From: Deinococcales bacterium
Lineage (GTDB): Bacteria; Deinococcota; Deinococci; Deinococcales; JAAFIG01
Assembly (NCBI GenBank): GCA_025359505.1
Contig: JANYHH010000015.1
Span: forward strand, 23,306-87,305
Reading direction: 5' to 3'
Length of the DNA stretch: 64,000 nt
Positions 1 through 8,292 of this stretch are shown one piece after another. The stretch's first letter is position 1. Every line of letters begins with the position of its first letter. The notes beneath the pieces are model-generated. The model was not told the DNA's origin. It worked only from the letters and a program-made list of their open reading frames with translations, and ran no database searches. The position numbers and the translations under genes were made by a program.

Positions 1-207
1 CTGGAGAATCTGGGGCGCGAAGCCGAGCGTCAACTGCGCGAGCAGAACGTCCCCCGCGAGAACATTGCGACCGTGCCCGCTGGTGACATCGCGCAGGCGA
101 TCGACCGTTTGAAGGGCGCGACGGGCACGGTCTGGGTCGCCATCGCCTCGAGACAAGACGTGCTGCCCGCTGGGCCGGTGCGTTTGTACCTGTCGATGCT
201 GCGGTGA
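1..207 (+). CDS. 3' end of a gene cut by the window edge, function unknown
   Basis: An open frame enters from the left edge and stops at TGA 205-207, giving the last 68 residues of a protein. The segment is soluble-looking and mildly hydrophobic (TVWVAIAS, AGPVRLYLSML) with no motif I recognise. Codon use and CTCGAG content match the neighbouring genes. The length of the full protein and its family cannot be judged from this fragment. Confidence 0.6.
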   Translation: MENLGREAERQLREQNVPRENIATVPAGDIAQAIDRLKGATGTVWVAIASRQDVLPAGPVRLYLSMLR

Positions 208-239
208 GACACGCGTTCACGCTGCGGTGAGACACGCGT
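198..239. repeat. Direct repeat across a stop codon (2 x 19 bp)
   Basis: Positions 198-216 and 221-239 are identical 19-mers (GCTGCGGTGAGACACGCGT) with a 23-bp period. The first copy contains the TGA stop of the upstream gene. It looks like a small local duplication. The rest of the spacer up to 471 holds no gene I can support. Confidence 0.8.
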
Positions 240-432
240 CTGTGGCTAATCAATTGTCAACTTTGGTTTGCACAGGACTGGCTCGAGGTTGGTGCGTACT
301 CGAGCGACCGCAATACTGTTTCTGAGGGCAGCTCGAGGCTCACGATTCAAGTAGTGATTGTGCAGCATCAACCTGACTGATTGCTCGTCTCGAGCGCCCA
401 ACGGTTCGAGGGACGGACTAAGCCATTGCAAT

Positions 433-465
433 TAGTTGCAAATTGCAACTATCTCAAACTAGAAT
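433..465 (+). promoter_or_regulatory. Palindromic operator and -10 box of the marR gene
   Basis: Positions 433-451 form a 19-bp perfect palindrome with a single central base (arms TAGTTGCAA / TTGCAACTA). This is the size and symmetry usual for MarR dimer operators. A TAGAAT -10 box follows at 460-465, and the GTG start lies 6 nt further on, so the mRNA is probably leaderless. A regulator bound here would cover the -35 region, which suggests negative autoregulation. Confidence 0.6.
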
Positions 466-471
466 AGTCGC

Positions 472-1014
472 GTGTCGAAACCACCTCGCCCTGAGTCCTC
501 AGCCGTGCAACCAGACGCTACGGTCTTGCAGGCTCGAGGGTCAGAGTCCCCGTCGACTCGAGGGTCGCACGCCAACCGCTTGATGGAAGCTTACTGGAGC
601 TTCGGGCAACTGATGAAGCAAATCAGTGTCAGCGGCACTCACGGTCTGGATTTCAGGGAATTCGTGGTGCTGACCGCCATTTCCGAAGGCGCGACTTACC
701 CCAAATTCATCGGCGAACGCTTATTCATCAACGCCAGCGATGTCAGCCGCCTCTTGGAAACGCTCTCCAAAGGCGGCTTTATCAAGCGCGAACTCGATGC
801 TAGCGACTCGAGGCGCGTCCTCGTGACCCTGACCGAAGCGGGCGTGATCGTGCTGAGGAATGCTCGGACGCGGATCGAGGGCTTGATTGCTGACGCTGAA
901 AATACCGTCTCGAGCGATGATCTGGAGCAAACCACGCGAACCCTGACGCGTTTGAAGCACACGATTCGCGCCCGCATCCAGCAAGAACTGACCACGCGCA
1001 CCGACTCGAGTTAA
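472..1014 (+). CDS. MarR-family transcriptional regulator
   Basis: 180-aa winged-helix protein. The first 35 residues are polar and probably disordered. The rest follows the MarR plan: an N-terminal dimerisation helix, an HTH around residues 75-105 (FINASDVSRLLETLSKGGF), the beta wing with the typical D-S-RR-V-L-V-T-L-T pattern (residues 108-122), and a long C-terminal helix. The GTG start sits 6 nt after TAGAAT. It lies 117 bp upstream of a DHA2-type multidrug exporter on the same strand, so it very likely controls that exporter and itself, with release by a small aromatic ligand, as is usual in the family. The ligand cannot be predicted. Confidence 0.85.
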   Translation: MSKPPRPESSAVQPDATVLQARGSESPSTRGSHANRLMEAYWSFGQLMKQISVSGTHGLDFREFVVLTAISEGATYPKFIGERLFINASDVSRLLETLSKGGFIKRELDASDSRRVLVTLTEAGVIVLRNARTRIEGLIADAENTVSSDDLEQTTRTLTRLKHTIRARIQQELTTRTDSS

Positions 1015-1015
1015 A

Positions 1016-1060
1016 CAGCCTCGAGCTAAGCAGCCTCAAGCTAAGCAGCCTCGAGCTGAA
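1016..1060. repeat. Three tandem 15-bp units carrying CTCGAG
   Basis: CAGCCTCGAGCTAAG (1016-1030), CAGCCTCAAGCTAAG (1031-1045) and CAGCCTCGAGCTGAA (1046-1060) directly follow the marR stop codon. Two of the three units contain the over-represented palindrome CTCGAG; the middle one has lost it by a single change. Confidence 0.8.
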
Positions 1061-1131
1061 CCCTCGAGCCTACCCAACCCTCGCTTCTCACCCCGCCCAT
1101 CGCCCCTCCGCTTCCACCGAAAGGATTCACC

Positions 1132-3240
1132 ATGGCCGCACCCGCTTACTCCGCCCCGGCAATTCCGCAACTCACGCAGCAAGAAAAGACCTTCACGCTG
1201 ATCGGTGTTTTTCTGGGCGTGCTGCTGGCGGCACTCGATCAGACGATTGTCGCCACGGCCGGCCCCAGCATCCAAGCCGACCTGAAAATCCCCACTAGCC
1301 TGTTCGCATGGGTCACGACCGCCTATATCGTGGCCAGCACCGTGATGGTTCCGATTTACGGCAAGCTTTCAGACCTTTTCGGGCGCAAACTGATCCTGCT
1401 GGTCGGCATTGGTATCTTCCTCACGGGCAGTTTGCTGTGCGGGTTATCCACTGAAACTTGGCAGATCATCGCCGCCAGAGCCGTGCAGGGCTTAGGCAGC
1501 GCCGCGCTGTTTACCACGGCGCTGGCCGTGATCGCCGACATTTTCCCGCCGGCCGAGCGCGGCAAGTACAGCGGATTGTTCGGCGCGGTTTTCGGCATCT
1601 CGAGCGTCGTCGGGCCGCTGCTGGGCGGGTTTCTGACCGATAGCTTCTCGTGGCACTGGGTGTTCTTCGTCAACCTGCCCGTCGGCGCGATCGCCGTGGC
1701 GTTCATCGTCTCCAAGATGCCCGCACTGAACCACTCGAGCAGCAAACCGACGATTGATTACATCGGTGCGGCTACGCTGCTGACTGCTCTGATCCCGCTG
1801 CTGCTGGCATTGTCATTGGGCAAAACCAGCATCAACCCCGGCGACACCGGCTTTTTGTGGGGCAGCCCCGAGATCATCGGCATGTTCGTCTTGTCTGCCG
1901 TCGCGCTCGTGGCGTTTATCCTGCTCGAGCAACGCGCCAAGGATCCGCTCGTGGACATGCGGCTCTTTGCCAATAAGACTTTCAGCGTCGCCAATCTGGC
2001 CGCTTTCGTGATCGGCATGGGCTTTTTTGGCGCAATCATCTTCCTACCAATCTTCATGCAGAACGTCGTGGGTTTAAGCGCCACCGTCAGCGGTTTCGCG
2101 GGTGTGCCGCTGGTGATCGGTCTGGTGATCGGCAACATCCTCAGCGGGCAATTGGTCAGCCGCTTCGGGCGTTACAAGCCACTGATGCTGGTCGGACTGG
2201 CGATCCTGACGGTCGGCTTTGCGATTGCGGGCTTCACCCTGACCCCGACCAGCACCTTCTGGGAGGTTTTCGCCAAGATGATCGTGCTGGGCTTGGGCTT
2301 AGGGCCGAGCATTCCGCTGTACACGCTGGCGGTGCAGAACGCCGTTTCCCCAGAGAAAATCGGCGTGGCCACCTCGGCGGCGACCTTCTTCAGGAGCATG
2401 GGCAGCACAGTTGGACTGGCGATCTTCTTTAGTATTTTTGGTAACTACCTGTCGCAAAACCTGCCCAGCGCAATCGCAAACGCCACGGCTGACCTGCCAG
2501 CCGCGATGAAAGCGCAGTTCTCCGGCGGTCAGGGCGGCGCTCTGAGCAGCGAAAGCAGCGGCAACAGCTTGCGCTTTGACACGGTAGCGATCAAGAAAAC
2601 CGCGACGGCGGCGGTCAGCAAGAATTTTGATGAATTCAGCGCCAACATCACCAAAGCCTTGCAGACCAACGATCCAGCCGCTGTCAAAGCCGTGCTCGAG
2701 AACCCGCAGACTCCAGTGCAATTAAAGACTGTGCTCGAGGGTGGCGGCATCGCCGCGAGTGTTCAAAAGGGCTTCGCCGCGCAGTTCGCTGCGATCTCGA
2801 GCGTTGTAAACAGCGGCAATCCAGCCGCTTGGCAGGCATTGCTGCAAAACCCGCAATTGCCGGCCCCGCTGCGAGCCAATCTGGCCCGCATTCCCGCGCA
2901 GGCGATTGCGAACCCGCAGGCGAGGGCCGGGATTCTGGCGCAGATCAAAACTGGGCTGGACAGCGCTCAAGCCGGCGCGATCACGGCTGCCACCAGCGCG
3001 GCCGTGCAGGGCGCGACCGGTGGTCTCGAGACCGCCAAGCAGACCGTCTTAACGCAGGTTTCCACAACCGTGGATAAGGTCGGGGTGGCCTTCAAAACCG
3101 TGCTGACTGACGGCATCACGCTGATTTACAAAATCGGCATTGCCGTTGCCATCATCGCGTTTCTCATCACCATGGCACTGCCAGAGTTGCCGCTGCGTAA
3201 AGACAGCCGCTACAGCGCCCCAGCCGCCGCTGCCGAGTAA
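1132..3240 (+). CDS. DHA2-type (14-TM) MFS multidrug exporter with a large extra loop
   Basis: 702-aa inner-membrane proton-driven drug exporter. The first part matches the DHA2/EmrB-QacA subfamily: AALDQTIVATAGP in TM1, GKLSDLFGRK in loop 2-3 (residues 75-84), and the motif-C-like GPLLGG in TM5. The AUG is preceded by AAGGA with 6 nt spacing, so unlike many neighbours it has a ribosome site. DHA2 proteins are usually about 480-550 aa. Here about 200 residues (roughly 450-660) are inserted between the last two TM helices. That region is Ala/Gln-rich and contains two related units, NDPAAVKAVLENPQTP and GNPAAWQALLQNPQLP. The preceding MarR gene is its probable regulator. Confidence 0.88.
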   Translation: MAAPAYSAPAIPQLTQQEKTFTLIGVFLGVLLAALDQTIVATAGPSIQADLKIPTSLFAWVTTAYIVASTVMVPIYGKLSDLFGRKLILLVGIGIFLTGSLLCGLSTETWQIIAARAVQGLGSAALFTTALAVIADIFPPAERGKYSGLFGAVFGISSVVGPLLGGFLTDSFSWHWVFFVNLPVGAIAVAFIVSKMPALNHSSSKPTIDYIGAATLLTALIPLLLALSLGKTSINPGDTGFLWGSPEIIGMFVLSAVALVAFILLEQRAKDPLVDMRLFANKTFSVANLAAFVIGMGFFGAIIFLPIFMQNVVGLSATVSGFAGVPLVIGLVIGNILSGQLVSRFGRYKPLMLVGLAILTVGFAIAGFTLTPTSTFWEVFAKMIVLGLGLGPSIPLYTLAVQNAVSPEKIGVATSAATFFRSMGSTVGLAIFFSIFGNYLSQNLPSAIANATADLPAAMKAQFSGGQGGALSSESSGNSLRFDTVAIKKTATAAVSKNFDEFSANITKALQTNDPAAVKAVLENPQTPVQLKTVLEGGGIAASVQKGFAAQFAAISSVVNSGNPAAWQALLQNPQLPAPLRANLARIPAQAIANPQARAGILAQIKTGLDSAQAGAITAATSAAVQGATGGLETAKQTVLTQVSTTVDKVGVAFKTVLTDGITLIYKIGIAVAIIAFLITMALPELPLRKDSRYSAPAAAAE

Positions 3241-3258
3241 GCGCGATCACTCGAGGGG

Positions 3259-3287
3259 AACGGGAGGGCGTTTGCCTTCCCGTTTTT
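3259..3287 (+). terminator. Rho-independent terminator after the MFS gene
   Basis: AACGGGAGGGC and GCCTTCCCGTT pair over 11 bp (one G-U) around a GTTT loop, followed by a run of T. It lies 19 bp after the stop codon of the exporter and ahead of the convergent photolyase gene. Confidence 0.85.
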
Positions 3288-3310
3288 GTTGGCTCGAGCA
3301 GCTCCAGCTA

Positions 3311-4678
3311 TCACTCGAGCAGTCGCGGCTCGAGCGGTTCAGCGCCCTTCAAATGCCGCTTGGCGGTCTCTAAGAAGCGGTCGCGCCCGACACCGAGCGG
3401 CACAATTGGATCGGCGTAGTTCTTCGGCGGGCGCAGCGCCGTCCACGGCTGATGGGCTTCTCGCACACTCAGCCCCTCGAGTTCGGGCACGTACAATTTG
3501 ATGTACTTGGCGTCTGCGTCGAACTTCTCGCCCTGTGTGACGGGATTGAAAACCCTGAAATACGGCGCGGCGTCCACGCCGCAGCCCGTGACCCACTGCC
3601 AGCCGCCGTTGTTGGCGGCCATGTCGCCGTCCAGCAGGTGTTCGTTAAACACCGCTTCGCCAGTGCGGTAATCGAGCATCAGGTGCTTGGTCATGAAGCT
3701 GGCGACGATCATCCGCACGCGGTTGTGCATCCAGCCGGTGGTCAGCATCTGGCGCATGCCCGCATCCACGATTGGATAGCCGGTATTGCCTGTCGTCCAC
3801 GCCGTCAGATCATCCGGCGCGTCGCGCCACGGGAAATCGTTCCACGCGGGCTTGTAAGCACTTGCCGCAATCTGCGGTTCGTCCCACAGAATATGGCGGT
3901 AGTAATCGCGCCAGCACAGTTCCCGCACCCACGCGGTCATACCGGCCGCGCCCGCCCTTGCCGCCGCGACCCTCGGTGACAGGATGCCGAGATGCAAATA
4001 CATCGACAAATGCGATGTTCCCATGATCGCGGGCAAGTTGCGCCACGCGTCGTAATGCAAGCCGACCGTGCGAATGAAGCTTGACAGCCGCTCGAGCGCC
4101 GCGCCTTCGCCCGCTTCGGGCAGCGGCACAGCGGCAACTGGTGCGGGAATCTCGAGGCTAGTGATCCCGTGCGGCTCCAATGTGCGCGGTGCGGGCAGTG
4201 GGTCTGGATGGGTTTGCGCCGCCCAGTTGCGCCAGAACGGGGTGAACACGCGGTACGAACCGCCCGACAAAGTTTTCAAGCTGCCCGGCTCGAGGATGCA
4301 GTCCCCATCCAGCAATTTGAATTCAATCCCGCTGCTTTGAAGCGCTACGCGCACGCGCTCGTCGCGGGCCCGCCCAATCGGTTCGTAGCTGCGAAGCGCG
4401 TACACGGCCGTCGCGCCGCTCAGCCTTGCCAGCTCTAAGAGCGCGTCTTCTGGCTGCCCAGCCCTGACTGCGAGACTCGAGCCGATGGCTTGGTACGAGG
4501 CGTTCAGCGCGTGCAGATTGGAGTATAAAAACGCGATTCTAGGTTGGCCGCTGTACGGCATGTTCAGTAGGTTCGGGTCGAGCACGAAGCAGGGCAACAC
4601 GTTTCCTCGAGCGGCGGCTGCGTGCAGTGCGGGGTGATCGTGGGTGCGAAGGTCAGCGCGATGCCAGACAAGAATCAT
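3311..4678 (-). CDS. phr: Deoxyribodipyrimidine photolyase
   Basis: 455-aa class I cryptochrome/photolyase enzyme that uses FADH- and light to split cyclobutane pyrimidine dimers. The N-terminal antenna domain begins MILVWHRADLRTHDHPAL. The C-terminal FAD domain has the family signatures WVRELCWRDYYRHIL, PIVDAGMRQM, TGWMHNRVRM and NNGGWQWVTGCGVDAAPYFR, which carry the FAD-contact and electron-transfer Trp residues. Length is normal for the family. The start is a leaderless ATG: the -10 box TAAACT (4685-4690 on the complement) ends 6 nt upstream. It is convergent with the MFS gene and separated from it by a terminator. Confidence 0.93.
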   Translation of the reverse strand: MILVWHRADLRTHDHPALHAAAARGNVLPCFVLDPNLLNMPYSGQPRIAFLYSNLHALNASYQAIGSSLAVRAGQPEDALLELARLSGATAVYALRSYEPIGRARDERVRVALQSSGIEFKLLDGDCILEPGSLKTLSGGSYRVFTPFWRNWAAQTHPDPLPAPRTLEPHGITSLEIPAPVAAVPLPEAGEGAALERLSSFIRTVGLHYDAWRNLPAIMGTSHLSMYLHLGILSPRVAAARAGAAGMTAWVRELCWRDYYRHILWDEPQIAASAYKPAWNDFPWRDAPDDLTAWTTGNTGYPIVDAGMRQMLTTGWMHNRVRMIVASFMTKHLMLDYRTGEAVFNEHLLDGDMAANNGGWQWVTGCGVDAAPYFRVFNPVTQGEKFDADAKYIKLYVPELEGLSVREAHQPWTALRPPKNYADPIVPLGVGRDRFLETAKRHLKGAEPLEPRLLE

Positions 4679-4725
4679 GGCGGTAGTTTACTGTCCGCGC
4701 TCTAATCAGACCGTAGGCAGAATGC

Positions 4726-4920
4726 TTAAAAGTGTTTCGGCAATCCAGCTTGCTTCAACACACCGTTCGCCGTGTGCCTCGAGCGGATGCTGCCGTCAAC
4801 AACGAAGTGACGCTGGCTGATCGGACTGAGCCAGATTTCATGATCGCCCTTGCCGTACCGAACGAAACTGCAACCAGCGATGTTCAACAACTGCTTCAAG
4901 TCTGGTGTGAAGTCAGCCAC
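4726..4920 (-). CDS. hicA: HicA-like mRNA interferase toxin
   Basis: 64-aa protein with the HicA double-stranded-RNA-binding-like fold signature: an N-terminal helix (LKQLLNIAGCSFVRYGKGDHEIW), the catalytic-type His in GDHEIW, and the closing GSIRSRHTANGVLKQAGL. HicA toxins cleave mRNA and are neutralised by HicB. The GTG start shares its first base with the TAG stop of the upstream antitoxin gene, so the pair is translationally coupled in hicB-hicA order. Confidence 0.8.
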   Translation of the reverse strand: MADFTPDLKQLLNIAGCSFVRYGKGDHEIWLSPISQRHFVVDGSIRSRHTANGVLKQAGLPKHF

Positions 4921-5132
4921 TACGCGACCAATGACAAATCGCGGTGCGCCTCGAGGTGAATCCTCGTATCACTTGGAATGTTTTCCAGTAACTCTGGAAT
5001 CATCACCTGAAGTTTTTGACTCAGCAACTCGAGCGTCGCGGCTTCGGTGCATAAGCCCGGCACTTGCGAGCTGTCCGCGACCCAGACCTCGGCATCATCG
5101 TCCCAAAAGGCGCGAACCGTGAACGTCTGCAT
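4920..5132 (-). CDS. hicB: HicB-like antitoxin (DUF1902)
   Basis: 70-aa protein, nearly all of it a DUF1902/HicB-type partial RNase H fold (FTVRAFWDDDAEVWVADS, then VPGLCTEA and a helix ending MIPELLENI). I place the start at ATG 5132 rather than further upstream because a TACACT -10 box (complement of 5139-5144) lies 6 nt before it. It binds and blocks the HicA-like protein encoded just downstream. There is no DNA-binding tail, so autoregulation would need another factor. Confidence 0.8.
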   Translation of the reverse strand: MQTFTVRAFWDDDAEVWVADSSQVPGLCTEAATLELLSQKLQVMIPELLENIPSDTRIHLEAHRDLSLVA

Positions 5133-5151
5133 GACTCGAGTGTACACGACT

Positions 5152-5412
5152 TCAAGCCGCGCCTCTGACACCGACGTAGTGGCGCTGCTCAATCGTTGAC
5201 TCCGAACGGCTGGTGTGCAGCACGAGTAATTCGCGGGTTGGTGCTGTGCGTTTCAGATCGCGGTAAGCCCTGAGCGCAGTCATCGAATCGCCGAAACGCT
5301 CAATGACCGCTAAATTCTTCAAAAACCGTGTCTGGGCTTGCGATTCCGCCTCGAGCACCTCGAGCAGCAGCCATTGCTGAGGGTGTAACTCGCGGATCTC
5401 AGTCCAAGTCAT
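5152..5412 (-). CDS. Conserved small protein, function unknown
   Basis: 86 aa beginning MTWTEIRELHPQQWLLLEVL. This belongs to a family of short soluble proteins I recall from cyanobacteria and Deinococci, often found near toxin-antitoxin or retropepsin-like genes; no function is known. The start at 5412 follows a TACACT box by 7 nt. Its stop lies 8 bp before the -10 box of the hicBA pair, so the two are probably separate transcripts, although read-through is possible. Confidence 0.7.
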   Translation of the reverse strand: MTWTEIRELHPQQWLLLEVLEAESQAQTRFLKNLAVIERFGDSMTALRAYRDLKRTAPTRELLVLHTSRSESTIEQRHYVGVRGAA

Positions 5413-5476
5413 GTGGAGAAGTGTACACGAAACAATGTCACTTGAAAGTAAGGACAATCTACTCTAAAGTAAGAAC

Positions 5477-5725
5477 ATGAAAATCGTCGCCAAAATTACC
5501 AGCAAAGGGCAAGTCACGATTCCACTCCAGATTCGCAAAGCGCTGGGCGTGGGCACAGGCGATTACCTCGAGTTCAACACGAAGGGCCCCAATGTCGAGG
5601 TCAAACCTCAGCTCCAAGCCAACCCGTTCCGCCAGTTTCGCAGCGCTAAACGCGGTGGCAAAGGCAAGAGCCTCGTTACGCTGCAAGCGGAATCTAGGAC
5701 TGAACGCGGTTGGGACGAAGAGTGA
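5477..5725 (+). CDS. vapB: AbrB/MazE-type antitoxin (VapB)
   Basis: 82-aa swapped-hairpin AbrB protein: KITSKGQVTIPLQIRKALGV is the canonical DNA-binding signature, followed by GDYLEF and a basic, disordered tail that would wrap the toxin. The start follows TAAAGT by 6 nt, another leaderless arrangement, and the promoter is divergent from the gene on the left. It overlaps the PIN toxin gene by 4 nt (GTGA), the usual antitoxin-toxin coupling. The complex probably represses its own promoter. Confidence 0.88.
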   Translation: MKIVAKITSKGQVTIPLQIRKALGVGTGDYLEFNTKGPNVEVKPQLQANPFRQFRSAKRGGKGKSLVTLQAESRTERGWDEE

Positions 5726-6147
5726 CGAGCATCGACACCAATATCATCTCGGCGCTTTTAGAGGGCGAAGAAGGACTGGCGGAATTGGCAGAAAGCGCGT
5801 TGCTGAGCGCCGCCGCACGCGGCCAACTGCTGATTTGCGCCCCCGTTTATGCGGAACTGATCGCTAAGCCAAAGCGCAGCGTGGGGAGCGTAAACAGCTT
5901 CCTCGAGACGACCCGGATCGCTGTGGATTGGACGCTCGAGCCGAGCATCTGGCAATCGGCTGGCATGGCTTTTCAGATGTACGCGATGAACCGCAGGAAA
6001 CAAAAACAGTCTCCGCCGCGCCGCATCCTCGCGGATTTCCTGATCGGCGCTCACGCCGCGCAGCGCGATTACACCTTGCTGACGCTCGATCAGCGCGTGT
6101 ACAGCAAAAGCTTCCCCAAACTGCGGCTCGAGAAGATAGAAACTTAA
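5722..6147 (+). CDS. vapC: VapC-type PIN-domain ribonuclease toxin
   Basis: 141-aa PIN protein. Acidic metal-binding residues are visible at SIDTNIISAL (N-terminal Asp), in CAPVYAELIA (Glu), at RILADFLIGAHA (Asp) and in LLTLDQRVY (Asp), which is the complete PIN active-site quartet. VapC toxins cleave tRNA or rRNA. I prefer GTG 5722, which overlaps the antitoxin stop as GTGA, over the upstream TTG. The 3' end overlaps the convergent acetyltransferase gene by 4 nt. Confidence 0.88.
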   Translation: MTSIDTNIISALLEGEEGLAELAESALLSAAARGQLLICAPVYAELIAKPKRSVGSVNSFLETTRIAVDWTLEPSIWQSAGMAFQMYAMNRRKQKQSPPRRILADFLIGAHAAQRDYTLLTLDQRVYSKSFPKLRLEKIET

Positions 6148-7160
6148 AGCCGCTCGAGGGTCGCGTCCACATCGAGTTGCCAATCGGTGCGCGACATCAA
6201 CGGTTTGAAACCGAGTGCGTGATTGATGCTGAGCATCGCCGCGTTGCTGTCGGCATTGCCGGTGCGGATGCGATCAACGCTGGGGCGCTCGCGCTCCAAA
6301 TGGTCGATCATCGCGGCTTTCAGCCACGCGCCTAAGCGATGCCCGCGATACTCGGGCAATACGCCCGTGCCCCACTGATTGACGATATTCGGGCGATTCG
6401 GGTGAAAGCCTGTCTCGGTGAAGCCCGCGTAACGCCCCGTCGCACGCTCTTTTGCATATAAAAACCGAAACTCGAGACCGTTAATTCTGCATTGCTTGAC
6501 TTGTACGCGCAGATCATCGGGCTTGACCTTGAAATCGTTGAACTCCATCTCGCCACGCGGCGCGGTGTTCATCACCTCGATCACGCGGCAGATCTCCTCG
6601 AGTTGGTTTTCCGGGAATTCGCCGATGTGCCAGCCAATCTCGAAACGCTCCGTCGGCGCGTCGCGCAAGGAGCGCTGCAAATAATCTCGGTCGAGTTCCG
6701 AAAAAAGCAGTTGATTGGTGTGCTCCTCAATGCCCAGTTTCGCCTCGAGCTTCGTGACGAAGGCGCGGCCCGCTGGCACGCGGCCATTGGTGGCGGTCAT
6801 CAGTCTGGTTTTACCATCACTGCGGCACGCCTCGAGTAGATCGCGCAGCAGCGCCTTGCCGATGCCGCGCCGACGGTACTCAGGCAGCACCGATATCTGC
6901 GCCCAAGCCATGTGCGGATTTTGCGTATCAGTCGTGTCCCACTCCGCTGTTGCGTACCCAACGACGGAATCGCCGTCTGTGACCACGAAGGTTTTGAACC
7001 ATTCGTGCGGCGATGGATTGCGCCAGTTCGTTAGGTACTCCTCGAGCGGAACCAGCGGGTCTTCGGGCATCGCCTCAGCCCGCATCGCATTGTGAAATCG
7101 GCTCAGCGCCGCCGCTTCAGCGTCCGTCATGTCTTTCGGGATGATGGCTCGAGGGGTCAT
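6144..7160 (-). CDS. Tandem GNAT acetyltransferase
   Basis: 338 aa with two GNAT domains. The first (about residues 1-160) has the acetyl-CoA P-loop motif ISVLPEYRRRGIGKAL; the second (about 170-338) has TGVLPEYRGHRLGAWLK. Such double-GNAT proteins occur in actinobacteria and Deinococci and acetylate small molecules or peptides; the substrate cannot be read from sequence. The ATG lies 5 nt downstream of TAGCCT, so it is probably leaderless. Nothing nearby suggests a pathway. Confidence 0.85.
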   Translation of the reverse strand: MTPRAIIPKDMTDAEAAALSRFHNAMRAEAMPEDPLVPLEEYLTNWRNPSPHEWFKTFVVTDGDSVVGYATAEWDTTDTQNPHMAWAQISVLPEYRRRGIGKALLRDLLEACRSDGKTRLMTATNGRVPAGRAFVTKLEAKLGIEEHTNQLLFSELDRDYLQRSLRDAPTERFEIGWHIGEFPENQLEEICRVIEVMNTAPRGEMEFNDFKVKPDDLRVQVKQCRINGLEFRFLYAKERATGRYAGFTETGFHPNRPNIVNQWGTGVLPEYRGHRLGAWLKAAMIDHLERERPSVDRIRTGNADSNAAMLSINHALGFKPLMSRTDWQLDVDATLERL

Positions 7161-7308
7161 GCCACAGGCTAATGCAAAACCAGATACTTGACATCCTAAA
7201 AATGGCGTAGTCGAGGACAGTCACCAGTCACGAATCTCGAGACTCCCTGAAAAGCTCGCTCCATCTCGAGCATCCGTTACCCGCTCTCTCGAGCTAGAAT
7301 GCACAGGC

Positions 7309-7728
7309 ATGAGCGTCCACCCTGCCCGTTCTGACATCCACCGTGGCAGCGATGTGCTCGAGGTGCTGACGGGCGAGTACGCGCTGATCAGCTTGCCGCC
7401 CGATACCGTGCTGACGCTGCCCGCGATGGGTGAGCTGCGCGTGCTGGTGCAAGACCCCGTGGAGATCACGCTCATTTTAGAGGTCGCTGCTTGGGAATTA
7501 ATCGCCGCTCAACACCCGGATGCCAAAGCCAATCGCGGCTACCGCGCCGTGCGCCTCGCCCAAGACTTTCCTTTGGAGACGGTCGGCGTGATGGCTAAAC
7601 TGACCAACGCCCTCGCGCAAGCGGGGGTCAGCATCATGGCTTACAGCACGTTTAAGACCGATGTCGTGCTGGTCAGGCAGTGGGAACTCAACACGGCGCT
7701 CGGGGCGCTGTGGGACTTGCGGTTTTAG
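7309..7728 (+). CDS. ACT-domain protein
   Basis: 139 aa made of two ACT-like halves. The C-terminal half is typical (DFPLETVGVMAKLTNALAQAGVSIMAYSTFKTDVVLV), with the Gly between strand and helix where an amino acid ligand would bind. This matches the short double-ACT (CASTOR-like) bacterial family, presumed amino-acid sensors with no enzyme attached. TAGAAT lies 8 nt before the ATG. The next gene begins 140 bp downstream and is functionally unrelated. Confidence 0.8.
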   Translation: MSVHPARSDIHRGSDVLEVLTGEYALISLPPDTVLTLPAMGELRVLVQDPVEITLILEVAAWELIAAQHPDAKANRGYRAVRLAQDFPLETVGVMAKLTNALAQAGVSIMAYSTFKTDVVLVRQWELNTALGALWDLRF

Positions 7729-7868
7729 ATACGTGCTGTTTTTAGATACGTGCCGTCCACGACTCGAGCCTGAACGCTCGTCGGATACGTGCGTGATTTT
7801 GCGGCTTCTATGTTCCCAATCCGCTCAACTTCAGCCCAGCCTCAGTCGGATGCGAACAATAGATTTAA

Positions 7869-8228
7869 ATGGCTTCGGTTTTTGTGGTGGATGACGATTC
7901 TAACGCTGCGCGTTTTCTGGCGCGTGCGCTGAAGCTCGAGGGGTTCGAGACGGCGATTTTTGGCAGTGGCGAGGATTTCTTAATGGCGCTCGAAACGCGC
8001 ATCCCGAGCGTCGTACTGCTGGATCATGATTTGCCGGGACGCAACGGGTTGCAGGTTTTGGAGACGCTGCAAGTGACCGGGATCATGCCGAGGGTCGTGA
8101 TGATTACCGGGCGCGAGGCACTGGGTTTGCGCGAAGCGGTGCTCAGGGCTGGTGCGACGGGCTTCGCGGTCAAACCGATTGATTTAGACGCACTGTTCGT
8201 GCTCGTCAACACCGCGCTCGAGGCGTGA
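7869..8228 (+). CDS. Receiver-only response regulator
   Basis: 119 aa consisting of a single CheY-like receiver domain. The acidic pocket is VVDDD near the N-terminus, the phosphoacceptor Asp is in LLDHDLPG (about residue 52), the Thr is in MITGR, and the Lys is in FAVKPID. There is no output domain, so it acts by protein contact or as a phosphorelay step. It faces the PAS histidine kinase gene, the two being convergent with ends 64 bp apart; a cognate pair is plausible but unproven. A TAGATT box lies only 3 nt before the ATG, so the start is less certain than for neighbours. Confidence 0.85.
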   Translation: MASVFVVDDDSNAARFLARALKLEGFETAIFGSGEDFLMALETRIPSVVLLDHDLPGRNGLQVLETLQVTGIMPRVVMITGREALGLREAVLRAGATGFAVKPIDLDALFVLVNTALEA

Positions 8229-8292
8229 CAGCGGAGTCCAACTCCATTTCGAGTGTACGCTGTCTGAGTTTCACTCGAGTAGCGGCTGAGGT

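Noticed and set aside
246..431. 61-aa frame on the minus strand between the first gene and marR
   Set aside because: Arg/Leu-rich, no start signal, covers part of the marR promoter region, no recognisable pattern.
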